A stretch of DNA of 31,440 nt from an uncultured Collinsella sp. (GTDB taxonomy: Bacteria > Actinomycetota > Coriobacteriia > Coriobacteriales > Coriobacteriaceae), in contig URIJ01000003.1 in assembly GCA_900547835.1 (NCBI GenBank), positions 1 to 31,440 on the forward strand, in the 5' to 3' direction. Shown piece by piece: positions 1 through 10,630 of the stretch. Both the position numbers and the translations under genes were made by a program. The notes under the pieces are model-generated. The model ran no database searches. It was not told the DNA's origin and worked only from the letters and a program-made list of their open reading frames with translations. The stretch's first letter is position 1. Each line of letters starts with the position of its first letter.

Positions 1-539
1 AGTTTATTAAGGTTTATATTCTCTTTATCGCTCATTTTATTCATTTTGAAAATAGTTGAACGGTGAACGGTCGCTTTTACCCGCTCAGCGTAAAGAAACC
101 CAGCTCAAGCATATCTACGTCATTTACGTGCAACTTTATTTTAATAGAGCAGGGATTAGACCAGATTATGCAAAGTGTATCTTTGCTAAACATAAAACAG
201 ACAGCGTAATATCTTACTCGCACTATACGAGATTCTATGCACTTATTGGACGAGTATGCAGCCCTGCAATAACATGGCGTTTTTCATCCAACTTAAGGAA
301 TAGACGAGTGCCTTTGCCGCGCGTCGGCCGGCAGCCGGCGAGCCGTCTCGTCGATTGCCGCTTCCAGAAAATCAAAAACTGATATTGCGCGCGCAATTGC
401 TGCATGGTACTTTAGCGAAGAACAGCGCGGGCTGGGGCGACAGAGATCTGCCGTGAAGTTTGGGTTCGGCGACCCCGCTGCTGCCTTCTCCTTATCCGCC
501 AGCGAACCCCTTGAGCGACGGATTGAGGAGGTCCTTACT
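1..539. other. AT-rich flank without a clear gene
   Basis: The first ~300 bases are much richer in A+T than the genes that follow. On the minus strand an ATG at 44-42 opens a frame (MNKMSDKENINL...) that runs off the window edge. Its codons are AT-rich and no convincing ribosome binding site precedes it, so it is only a possible start of a gene lying outside. A perfect 14-bp palindrome, ATTGCGCGCGCAAT, lies at 384-397, about 140 bp before the DUF3830-like gene, and could be an operator. No tRNA or complete gene is visible. Confidence 0.5.
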
Positions 540-956
540 ATGACAAAAATGCTCAAGATCACGCTGAATGGCGAGACGTTTCTCGCCGACATGCTCTGGG
601 ACAAGGCTCCCGAGGCATGCAAGCTGTTCGAATCGTCCTGTCCGGTCGAGTCACGTATCTTTTCGGCCAAGGTCTGCGATGCCGAGGTAACCTATCCTGT
701 CTCGGGCCCCATCGCCAATTACGAGCACATCGAGAACCCCGTCTTTCACGAGCCAGCGGGCGCCGTGAGCTGGTATGGCGGATGGTCGTCAATCTGCATC
801 TTCTTTGACGTGTGCGAGCCCTTTGGCACCTGCAACATGTTCGCCCGCATCTGCGAAGCCGACCGCGAGCGTTTTGCCGCCGCCTGCCGCAATGTCTGGG
901 ACAACCAGGGCATGTACATTAAAAACGAAATCGTCGAGATCGAAACGGAGGCCTAA
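540..956 (+). CDS. DUF3830-like (cyclophilin-fold) protein
   Basis: A 138-residue cytosolic protein with no signal peptide or membrane segment. I chose the ATG at 540 because GAGGAGG sits just before it (524-530); the same frame is open upstream, but without a comparable site. The order of features resembles the DUF3830 family, small cyclophilin-like beta-barrel proteins: an N-terminal strand with KITLNGETF, a middle segment with PVSGPIANYEHIENP, then GAVSWYGGWSSICIFFD and a C-terminal helix. The biochemical function of DUF3830 is not established, and the assignment rests on recalled family features. The next gene starts 2 bp after the stop, so the two are almost certainly co-transcribed. Alternative: an unrelated conserved hypothetical. 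Confidence 0.7.
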   Translation: MTKMLKITLNGETFLADMLWDKAPEACKLFESSCPVESRIFSAKVCDAEVTYPVSGPIANYEHIENPVFHEPAGAVSWYGGWSSICIFFDVCEPFGTCNMFARICEADRERFAAACRNVWDNQGMYIKNEIVEIETEA

Positions 957-958
957 AG

Positions 959-1483
959 ATGATGGATATCAACGATCTGCTCACACTCGACCTTGCCGAG
1001 TACACCACTGCACTTGAGGCCCTCGCCGATCAAATGATGCTCGAGGAACCGCGTGACATCGACCTGATGCGCCGCCGCAAGCTCGACACCGGCCGCGAAT
1101 TCGCCGTCTGGAACTTCACCGTCGGTTACTGCATGAACGCCGCCGACGCCCTCTCCCTCCTGCGAGCCCAGGCCAACGAAAACGCCAACGACGGCACCGC
1201 CGACCTCGCAACGATCAAAAACAGTGCCGCACGCCTGTGCGACTGGTTCTCGGGCGCCTTCGACGTCACCGGCAAAATGGATGACACCACGGCAATCCTC
1301 GCCCACAGCCGCGACCTCTACGCCCAGGTTGAGACTCACGAACAGTTCGCGGCCCTCACCCGCGCCACCGAGCGCTATCTGGTCCAGCTCCAATTTTGGG
1401 TCGACCGCCAGATTCCCTGGCCGGCTATTAGCGACCTCGTCCACGGCTACCGCCTACGCACAGAGAGCGGCGAGACAAGGTAA
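959..1483 (+). CDS. Conserved hypothetical, mostly helical protein
   Basis: A 174-residue protein I do not recognise. It is predicted to be soluble and mainly alpha-helical, acidic at the N-terminus, with no signal peptide, membrane segment or cofactor motif. Two ATGs in a row (959 and 962) follow GGAG at 945-948, inside the end of the preceding DUF3830-like gene, so translation is probably coupled. Codon use is the normal G+C-rich type of this chromosome. Its only functional hint is the tight pairing with the upstream gene, which suggests a two-gene unit ending at the hairpin at 1539-1572. Confidence 0.7.
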   Translation: MMDINDLLTLDLAEYTTALEALADQMMLEEPRDIDLMRRRKLDTGREFAVWNFTVGYCMNAADALSLLRAQANENANDGTADLATIKNSAARLCDWFSGAFDVTGKMDDTTAILAHSRDLYAQVETHEQFAALTRATERYLVQLQFWVDRQIPWPAISDLVHGYRLRTESGETR

Positions 1484-1538
1484 CCAAGCAAGCAGCACCG
1501 ACAACACCCCACCATCGAGATCCAAAGTAAGAATCAGA

Positions 1539-1572
1539 GGGCTGGAGACGCACCCAACAGCGTCCCCAGCCC
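1539..1572 (+). terminator. Hairpin after the DUF3830-like gene pair
   Basis: GGGCTGGAGACGC (1539-1551) pairs with GCGTCCCCAGCCC (1560-1572), a 13-bp stem with one mismatch and an 8-nt loop, 56 bp after the stop at 1483. No strong U-tract follows on either strand, so termination is plausible but not certain. Confidence 0.4.
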
Positions 1573-1626
1573 CTTCGCAAAGTAGAGCACTGTTTCAGTG
1601 GCTTTGAGGCCTATTCGAACCTTTGC

Positions 1627-1711
1627 TATCTCCCAATTTTTGTATATTTTCGACATTATTATCTGCCAATTTTTGTATGATTTTAGGCGATTCTATCTGT
1701 CAATTTTTGTC
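1627..1711 (+). repeat. Three 18-nt direct repeats before the ATPase gene
   Basis: TATCTCCCAATTTTTGTA (1627-1644), TATCTGCCAATTTTTGTA (1660-1677) and TATCTGTCAATTTTTGTC (1694-1711) begin 33 and 34 bp apart. The last copy ends 5 bp before the Shine-Dalgarno of the ATPase gene. The 33/34 spacing breaks reading frame, so the repeats are not a coding repeat even though the frame is open through them. About three helical turns of spacing suggests iterated protein-binding sites or iterons. Confidence 0.7.
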
Positions 1712-1724
1712 ATTTGGAGGTTTA

Positions 1725-3086
1725 ATGCTACGCCGTAAGGTCACTGATAAGCTTTTGAGCTGGAAGAATAACTCCAATAAGGCATTACTCGTTACTGGTG
1801 CGCGTCAGATTGGCAAGAGCTATGCGATTCGCGCGTTTGGAAAAAGCAACTACGCGTCGTATTTTGAGGTCAATTTACTACTCGATGTCGAAGCAAGGAA
1901 TGCACTTGTTGGCGCAAAGAACTCCGTTGACTTTATCAACCGCGTAGCCCTTCTTGCGGATGCGCCGCTTGTTGAGGGCGATACGCTTGTCTTTGTCGAT
2001 GAGATTCAGGAGTATCCGCAGATCGTTACACTCATGAAGGCGTTGGTCGAGGATGGGCGCTTTAGCTATGTCTTCTCGGGGTCTATGCTTGGGACTGAGT
2101 TTAAGGGGATCTCTTCTTTTCCGGTGGGGTATGTAGAGCACATTGTTATGCGCCCGATGGATTTTGAAGAGTTTTGTTGGGCAAACAGCGTCAGCGAGAA
2201 TGTGCTTGCAGACATTCGCAGCTGCCTTGTCGAGAGACGTCCCGTCGAAAACTATATTCATGAGGCGATGCTCAAGAACTATAGAGCTTATATCGTTTGC
2301 GGCGGTATGCCGGAGGTCGTTCAGAACTATATTGATTCGGGTTATTCGCTCGTGAGAACACGTGAGCTTCAAACCCAGCTGGTCGATCAGTACAAAAGCG
2401 ATATCTCAAAATATGCATCGACTCGAGCGTTTAACGTTCGGTCGATTTTTGAGCAAATTCCCGTTCAGCTTGAGGCGGAGTCTCATCGCTTTGTTGTTTC
2501 GTCTCTGGGTGAGGGAGCTCGCCTTAAAAAATATGAACAGGATTTCCTGTGGCTTGTTAACGCAGGTGTTGGATTGATGGTCGCCAGGGTGACGGAGCCA
2601 CGGAGTCCTCTCAAGAGGACGGAGAAAACGACAGCCTTCAAACTATACGAGTCTGATACAGGCATGCTCGCATCGCGATACCCCGGCAGCACTGCACGCG
2701 CTGTCTATCTTGATATGAAAACTCCCAACCTTGGTGGTCTCTATGAGAACGTGGTCGCGCAGGAACTCGTTGCCCTTGGGGCGGATGCATGGTACTACCA
2801 AACGCGTGAGGTCGGTGAAGTTGACTTTGTGATCGAAGGCGCCCACGGGCATGTTGTCCCAATCGAGGTCAAATCGGGCAAGAAAGTTCGAGCGCACGCG
2901 GCCCTCGATCGTCTGATGAGTGTGGGCGAGTACAAAATTCCCGAGGCCGTTGTACTAAGCCACGAGAATCTCAGCAAAGAGGGCAAGGTTCTGTACGTTC
3001 CAATCTACATGACGTTTTGTCTCGATGAGTTTATGGAAAAGGATGACCCCAATAACGATTTCTCGTTCGCACCCATATCTCTCTAG
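1725..3086 (+). CDS. ATP-binding protein, AAA/DUF4143 family
   Basis: A 453-residue protein of the widespread ATPase family with an N-terminal P-loop domain and a C-terminal DUF4143 region. Walker A is GARQIGKS (residues 25-32) and Walker B is LVFVDEIQ (88-95). The C-terminal part contains EVDFVIEG followed by VVPIEVKSG, the E/D-x-K arrangement of a PD-(D/E)XK nuclease-like fold. Cellular role is not established for the family; cytosolic DNA- or defence-related functions have been suggested. Start at 1725 is preferred because GGAGG ends 4 nt before it; the frame is open from a TTG at 1623, but that stretch is the repeat region. Lower G+C and A/T-rich codons compared with neighbours suggest horizontal acquisition. 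It appears monocistronic. Confidence 0.85.
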   Translation: MLRRKVTDKLLSWKNNSNKALLVTGARQIGKSYAIRAFGKSNYASYFEVNLLLDVEARNALVGAKNSVDFINRVALLADAPLVEGDTLVFVDEIQEYPQIVTLMKALVEDGRFSYVFSGSMLGTEFKGISSFPVGYVEHIVMRPMDFEEFCWANSVSENVLADIRSCLVERRPVENYIHEAMLKNYRAYIVCGGMPEVVQNYIDSGYSLVRTRELQTQLVDQYKSDISKYASTRAFNVRSIFEQIPVQLEAESHRFVVSSLGEGARLKKYEQDFLWLVNAGVGLMVARVTEPRSPLKRTEKTTAFKLYESDTGMLASRYPGSTARAVYLDMKTPNLGGLYENVVAQELVALGADAWYYQTREVGEVDFVIEGAHGHVVPIEVKSGKKVRAHAALDRLMSVGEYKIPEAVVLSHENLSKEGKVLYVPIYMTFCLDEFMEKDDPNNDFSFAPISL

Positions 3087-3321
3087 CCAATTGAATCCGC
3101 AATCCAGCCCCGTCCACACATCAATGCATTTCCCAAGGCGCTGCGCGTTTCGCGCCAAAGGCGCGAAAAAGCAAAGGGATAAGAAGCCGCAACAACCACG
3201 CCCCCATCCATCCCCAAAGTGGCGCGAGGTTTCGCGGCAAAGCCGCGAAACAGCGACCGGGACAAAAGGCCCCACCAACCACGTCCTTCATTCAGCCACA
3301 CAATCCAAGGACGTAGTCGTA
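3087..3321. other. Intergenic DNA with two matching hairpins
   Basis: No gene seen. Two perfect short-loop hairpins share one design: TTTCGCGCC-AAA-GGCGCGAAA (3148-3168) and GTTTCGCGGC-AAA-GCCGCGAAAC (3229-3251), with starts 81 bp apart. Both have an AAA loop and an outer TTTCGCG arm, but the inner base pairs differ in a compensated way (CC/GG against GC/GC). They look like copies of a dispersed palindromic (REP-like) element rather than terminators, since neither is followed by a U-tract on the plus strand. Confidence 0.6.
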
Positions 3322-3446
3322 GCAGGATCTGAGGGCTGACCTTCGCGGACACTCCGCAGGACGAAAGAACCCCCGCCGCACGTAGTGCGCAGCGGGGGTT
3401 CTTTCATGTCCGAGGACGTCCGCGAAGGTCAGCCCTCAGATCCTGC
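3322..3446 (-). terminator. 125-bp nested inverted repeat / terminator after nifJ
   Basis: Outer arms of 29 bp are perfect inverted copies: 3322-3350 (begins GCAGGATCTGAGGG) and 3418-3446. Inside lies a perfect 14-bp stem, GAAAGAACCCCCGC (3363-3376) with GCGGGGGTTCTTTC (3392-3405), whose loop carries a third stem, CGCAC-GTA-GTGCG (3377-3389). The inner stem followed by TTCTTTC is terminator-like in both directions, so it probably ends nifJ transcription (stop codon 11 bp away). The 29-bp outer arms are far more than a terminator needs. Confidence 0.75.
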
Positions 3447-3456
3447 GGTGAGAGAC

Positions 3457-6996
<3,540 letters not shown>

Positions 6997-7338
6997 ATAC
7001 CCCTCTCCTCTCATATAGGTATACAGGCCCCGGCGATCGCCGGGATGTTGGCGTGATGGGATTTACGCTGTTGCTTCCAATCATCTGGCAGGCAGGCTCA
7101 GCAGCAGGTACGTGGCGTGGAGAGAAGACATGCCGAGGCGAGGGACAGCTGATGCGCCCCACAGACCCGACCGCCCGTCTTGCACATGACCGAGCGCCGC
7201 AAAGGCCGCATGCCGGATGCTCCCGGGCACGCCCCGGCGATGGGAAGCGCCCGCAACGGAAATCCGCATGCGGGTTTATTGTACCCCGCCGTTAAGTGTA
7301 ATTTCGACAAATATAGGCGGGCGGTAAAGGTTTACCTC
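6997..7338. other. nifJ upstream region with a 16-bp palindrome
   Basis: No gene seen. It must carry the nifJ promoter, but I find no convincing -35/-10 pair. A perfect palindrome, CCCGGCGATCGCCGGG, lies at 7029-7044, only 32 bp before the nifJ start codon, where it could form a 5'-UTR hairpin or an operator. A CCGCATGCGG palindrome lies near 7262-7271, in a hairpin-forming context followed by TTTATT on the plus strand. Confidence 0.4.
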
Positions 7339-7866
7339 GGGTGACCGCCAAAGGCCAGAATGGTCCCTCCATCCCCGGACGACTGGCTCTGACGCGCCAA
7401 GGAGTGTCCCCAAGTACCGGCAGGAAAGGAACGTCCCTAACTGCCGGCTAGAGGGCGCCGAGCAGGATGGCGTAGGTGGTGGATTCGCCGAGTTTGAGCT
7501 CGTCACCGGGGCTGAGCCGGGCGGAGCGGCCGGGCTCTACTTGAATACACACACTCGTGGCCCCGTTTACCACCACGGTGCCGTTAGTGGACGACAGGTC
7601 CTCGACAAACCATGCGCCAGACTCGTCGCACCAGATATGGGCATGGCGGGCCGAGACGTCGTCGGTGATGCCGCCCTCCCCCGTTGCCAGCGCGCCGATC
7701 TCAACGCCTTCCTCACTCGGCTGAATCCAGCGCGGGACGCTCACCACGTAGCCGTTTTGCACGCACAGCAGTCCCAGCGGATGCGCCGGCGCGACCTCGT
7801 GCTCGCCCGCGACCGAAGATGTGCTCAGCGAGCGCGGCGTCGACGTGTCGCCGCCACGGGTCGCAT
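7339..7866. repeat. Diverged direct repeat, copy A (FHA gene 3' end and downstream DNA)
   Basis: About 530 bp collinear with copy B at 14074-14613, in the same orientation. Homology starts at TGACCGCCAA, runs through the intergenic block with GGAGTGTCCCCAAGT, crosses the FHA stop codon and continues through the FHA domain to around CACGGGTCGCATG. It differs from copy B by many substitutions plus a few small indels (for example GGTGATG against GCCGACGTCGGTAATATC in the corresponding place). A stem formed by CCGGCAG and CTGCCGG directly overlaps the TAG stop in both copies. Confidence 0.85.
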
Positions 7867-7921
7867 GAGCGCGGCGGCTCGCCCGACTTGGAACTAAGGC
7901 GGGCGTGAGAGCAAACGGCAT
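7448..7921 (-). pseudogene. 5'-truncated copy of the FHA-domain gene
   Basis: The open frame encodes 157 residues. From about residue 20 (HATRGGDTSTPRSL) it matches the C-terminal half of the intact FHA protein at 14184-15122, including PRWIQPSE, SARHAHIWCD, EDLSSTNGTVVVNG and the shared end ESTTYAILLGAL. The FHA phosphothreonine-binding signature (SxxH and STNG) is intact, but the roughly 155 N-terminal residues of the full-length paralogue are missing, replaced by an unrelated start (MPFALTPALV) without a good ribosome binding site. I infer a relic of a partial duplication; it could still be expressed as a lone FHA domain. It marks the left edge of the accessory island. Confidence 0.7.
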
Positions 7922-8437
7922 AGGGAACGAATCTTGCGGATGTACTCCTCGACGTCAGGCAGGTAAGCCCCACGAAGTCACCGGGGAGGCCCAAGCGGCC
8001 CGGCACCACTTCCAGATTCTGACCAGGGCGAGTCGTTCGCCGGTGGCTGAAGGCTCGCTCCCACCCAAAAGGGGAGATTCGCGTTGTTCCCCAATCGCTC
8101 TCGCATCTTTCATTTTGCTCGAGGTGGGCTATAAAAACTTTCCTGGTGAAAGGCGGCGATTGGTTTCCTTTCTTTCTAGAGGAGCGCGCCTGTAATCTGT
8201 TTTCATCCTAAATCAAGTTAAGATCGGACCTTCCAGAGGCAAGTCGACTCAAACTGCGAGGCTCCATGTTGGAATAAAGAGCGCTGTCGAAGTGCCAACA
8301 ACACAAAGCTTGCCAGTCTCAAATAGAACCTTTTGGGAGTCCGATTGGGCCGCACACCGAATCCCCGCTGGTGGTTTTTTATAGCTGCGCAACAATAAAC
8401 AAGGTTAGTGCCAGTCCAGCATGAAATTGAGGAACGT
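7922..8437. other. Left end of the island, no intact gene
   Basis: No complete gene is visible. On the minus strand at about 7900-7990 a short frame reads LRGAYLPDVEEYIRKIRS..., which looks like the tail of a protein but has no upstream continuation; it may be a gene remnant. Composition drops to lower G+C from about 8090 toward the maturase gene, whose promoter should lie here; TATAGC at about 8381 and AATAAA near 8394 are possible -10 elements, without clear -35 partners. Confidence 0.4.
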
Positions 8438-9796
8438 ATGCATTTTTTCTCAGTAAGTGATCGTCGTTACTGCTTCGATGAGGTCACTCGCAATTGCTTT
8501 CAGGTTGACCAAGCATCAGAAGATGCGCTTCGCATATTTGAAGCATCGGGAAGAACGGTCAACTCGAAGTTGCTAACAAAGTCACTTGCTGCGAAAGGCT
8601 ACGACCAAACGACCATAGCAGAACTTGAAGACGACATTGATGAGTATCAACGATTGTCTGAGCGGACTTTCTTAACAAAAGACACGCCTCGAAAACTTAG
8701 ATCCATCGAACTCCACGTTTCACATGCATGCAACCTTGGTTGTAGTTACTGTTTTGCCGGTAAAGGAGATTATGGAACGTCTCCTCTGCTGATGACAGAC
8801 GAGATAGCCTTCAAGGCGGTCGACTACCTCGTCGCAAGTTCATCGGAAAACGAAACGCTTGCGATCGTCTTTTTTGGTGGGGAACCCATGATTAACGAGC
8901 CGCTGATATGGAAAACGGTCGACTATTCAAAAAGAATATACCCCAATAGAAACTTTACCTATTCTATTACGACCAACGGAACGCTTTTGAATGACACTGC
9001 TGTGAATTCTTTCAAGGAGCACGGGTTTTCTGTTCTGATTAGTCTCGATGGTACAGGATGCAAGCACGATGCATCGCGCCCGTACAAGACGGGAGGCGGC
9101 TCTTTCTCCGATATCGACAAAAACGTTCGTCGTTTTTCCGAGTCGTTCCCCTTCGGCGCAAGAGCGACCTTAACAAATAATAACTGTAACCTTGTTGAAG
9201 ACTATCTTCAGTTTAAAGAGATGGGCTTCAGAAGGATTTACTTCTCGCCCGTGAGCTCATTCGATGAGAATATCAAACTCGACGAACACTCATTAAACAA
9301 AATCAGGGCGGGCCTAATAGATTTGGCGGATCAATATCTCAAACAGATTGATCAAGGGGAAAAGCCCTTGTTTAGAACATTGAAAACTGCAGTTGATTTG
9401 ATTATGAGCAACAGGATCGCCTTTGTCGGATGCGGGGCTGGCAGGCGTTTTATTTCCGTGACTCCCGAAGGGGACGTATACCCCTGTCACAGGTTTGTCG
9501 GGATGATGCGATTCAAAATGGGCAACATCGTCACCGGAATTGACGAAACTAGGTATATTGAAAACTGGAGTCAGGGTGTCGAAAAAAGAATTGACTGTAC
9601 GGACTGTTGGGCTCGGTCTTTCTGTGGTGGGGGCTGTAGCTGGGAGGCTGCAGACGAGCACGGCTACTTGCCCAAGAGTCTACACCCTGCATCATGTGAA
9701 TATAGAAAAATGTGCTACGAGATGGCTTTTGACCTTATTTCCCGCCACTCATCTTCGCAGGAGAAAAATCAACGAGAAGCTACTGTATCGGAATAA
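8438..9796 (+). CDS. Radical SAM/SPASM peptide maturase
   Basis: A 452-residue radical S-adenosylmethionine enzyme predicted to install thioether crosslinks in the Cys-rich peptides encoded just downstream. The radical SAM cluster motif is CNLGCSYC (C98, C102, C105), followed by GGEP (147-150) and the TIM-barrel strands. The C-terminal SPASM domain, which binds two auxiliary [4Fe-4S] clusters, shows C332, C350 (GDVYPC), then C387-x2-C390-x5-C396-x3-C400, and C420 and C426. Residues 1-85 precede the barrel and may be a RiPP recognition element, as in related maturases; that is inference. The ATG at 8438 follows GAGGA closely; an in-frame GTG at 8408 is an alternative. Low G+C relative to the chromosome. 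The nearest described families are the ranthipeptide maturases (SCIFF, PapB and CLI_3235/CcpM-like); I cannot assign the subfamily. Confidence 0.93.
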   Translation: MHFFSVSDRRYCFDEVTRNCFQVDQASEDALRIFEASGRTVNSKLLTKSLAAKGYDQTTIAELEDDIDEYQRLSERTFLTKDTPRKLRSIELHVSHACNLGCSYCFAGKGDYGTSPLLMTDEIAFKAVDYLVASSSENETLAIVFFGGEPMINEPLIWKTVDYSKRIYPNRNFTYSITTNGTLLNDTAVNSFKEHGFSVLISLDGTGCKHDASRPYKTGGGSFSDIDKNVRRFSESFPFGARATLTNNNCNLVEDYLQFKEMGFRRIYFSPVSSFDENIKLDEHSLNKIRAGLIDLADQYLKQIDQGEKPLFRTLKTAVDLIMSNRIAFVGCGAGRRFISVTPEGDVYPCHRFVGMMRFKMGNIVTGIDETRYIENWSQGVEKRIDCTDCWARSFCGGGCSWEAADEHGYLPKSLHPASCEYRKMCYEMAFDLISRHSSSQEKNQREATVSE

Positions 9797-9898
9797 GCGG
9801 TTCAGCGCATTGCTGTCACCATTGTGGAGGTGTTCGTTCTTCTGATTACCGTCTGCGAAGCTTATTGCTACATTCGCCGAAACCATTCTAGAAATATG

Positions 9899-9927
9899 GT
9901 GAACTAGACATCTTGGTTTGTTATACA
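9899..9927 (+). promoter_or_regulatory. Candidate promoter for the precursor peptides
   Basis: GTGAAC (9899-9904) and TATACA (9922-9927) are separated by 17 bp, 38 bp before the first precursor start. The -10 overlaps a small dyad, TTGT-TATAC-ACAA (9919-9931). A separate promoter would let the small peptides be made in excess over the maturase. Sequence match to consensus is only moderate. Confidence 0.35.
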
Positions 9928-9965
9928 CAATATTGAGGTTTTTCTGCACTCAAAGGGAGGTAGTC

Positions 9966-10169
9966 GTGAAGCATATTCATCCGATTAATCCAGGAAGTGG
10001 CGGCGAGGCAGGCGTGAAGCCGATGTCTTTTGACTGCCTCTTGGGCATTACTGACATCTGTACTGTTTATGATAAAGCAGATGGCTGTGGTGCATACGAT
10101 TACTGCGACTATGACATGGATGGCGGCAGCATCTGCGTTGTAGATCACTGTGGCATTGATCAAACGTAG
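9966..10169 (+). CDS. Cys/Asp-rich RiPP precursor peptide 1
   Basis: A 67-residue peptide starting at GTG 9966, chosen because AGGGAGG (9954-9960) lies 5 nt upstream and because the resulting N-terminus, MKHIHPIN, matches the leader of the second peptide. The frame also runs upstream, without a ribosome binding site. Residues 1-20 are a Cys-free leader; the rest contains six cysteines (C24, C32, C41, C47, C57, C62) spread over 39 residues. Every Cys is followed by Asp 3-6 residues on, with exact C-x3-D at C32 and C41. This matches the substrate logic of ranthipeptides, in which a radical SAM enzyme joins Cys sulfur to a non-alpha carbon. There is an SGG in the leader, but no partner protease. 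Final activity (antimicrobial, signalling or other) cannot be read from the sequence. Confidence 0.85.
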   Translation: MKHIHPINPGSGGEAGVKPMSFDCLLGITDICTVYDKADGCGAYDYCDYDMDGGSICVVDHCGIDQT

Positions 10170-10199
10170 TCTCTAATTGGATTAAGGTGAGGAGCTGTT

Positions 10200-10379
10200 A
10201 TGAAGCATATCCATCCTGTTGGTTCAAATGAACATCCTCCCGTTGAGCCTTGTTGTCTTGGAGTTGATATATGCAATTTTTACGACATCGCCGAGTGCCC
10301 TGTTGCGGATTGGTGCTATGTCGATAAAGAATCAAGCTGTGTTTTGCCAGCAGATTGGTGCGATCCAGTTGACGAGTAG
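10200..10379 (+). CDS. Cys/Asp-rich RiPP precursor peptide 2
   Basis: A 59-residue peptide, start ATG 10200, with GGTGAGGAG 5 nt upstream and a 30-bp gap from the first precursor. It begins MKHIHPVGSNEHPP, sharing the first six residues with peptide 1, and has seven cysteines (C18, C19, C25, C33, C39, C47, C54). Exact C-x3-D occurs at C19, C25, C33 and C54; C39 is followed by Asp at +3 and C47 at +5. The CCLGVDIC block aligns with CLLGITDIC of peptide 1. There are also two ADWC repeats. The two peptides differ widely outside the leader and Cys/Asp frame, as expected for paralogous substrates of one maturase giving different products. A longer overlapping open frame on the same strand (10219-10488) lacks a ribosome binding site and is rejected. 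Confidence 0.87.
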   Translation: MKHIHPVGSNEHPPVEPCCLGVDICNFYDIAECPVADWCYVDKESSCVLPADWCDPVDE

Positions 10380-10457
10380 TTTTGTGGCTAGGAACTATTT
10401 GGTCCAATTCAGAATAAGATGGGAACAAATACCAAAATCTCGTGTCTGGGAGGAGTT

Positions 10458-10565
10458 ATGCCATTATTGCAAGGTCTCGTTGGATTAGCCTTTATACTTG
10501 CGTTATATCTGGCACCTTTTTTAATTCTATTCTTCATTATCCGACTCTTTCTTCGGAGAAAATAG
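10458..10565 (+). CDS. 35-residue single-span membrane peptide
   Basis: ATG 10458 is preceded by GGGAGGAG with a 2-3-nt spacer. The product is 35 residues: MPLLQ, a hydrophobic stretch of about 22 residues (GLVGLAFILALYLAP then FLILFFII), and a basic end, RLFLRRK, consistent with one transmembrane helix whose C-terminus stays in the cytoplasm. It is the third small gene after the maturase, 78 bp after peptide 2 and 65 bp before the operon terminator, so it is probably co-transcribed. I do not recognise a family. Possible roles are immunity to the mature peptide, a membrane partner of maturase or exporter, or a type-I-toxin-like peptide. Confidence 0.65.
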   Translation: MPLLQGLVGLAFILALYLAPFLILFFIIRLFLRRK

Positions 10566-10630
10566 GAGTGTCACGCAAACATTAGCGTAGCTTTCTTCCA
10601 ATATGAGCCGAGCATTGGCAAGTGGAATAA

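Noticed and set aside
56..382. A 108-codon plus-strand frame in the AT-rich left flank
   Set aside because: No ribosome binding site, unlikely composition and a switch from AT-rich to G+C-rich codons partway.
1623..1724. N-terminal extension of the ATPase from a TTG start
   Set aside because: The stretch is the three-repeat region; the ATG at 1725 has a proper GGAGG and begins the family's normal N-terminus.
9830..9907. A 25-residue frame (GTG start) between the maturase and precursor 1
   Set aside because: The GTG overlaps the only Shine-Dalgarno-like sequence, and the leader and Cys/Asp pattern are absent.
10219..10488. An 89-codon plus-strand frame overlapping precursor 2
   Set aside because: No ribosome binding site and no Cys pattern; the overlapping 59-residue frame has a strong Shine-Dalgarno and the conserved leader.
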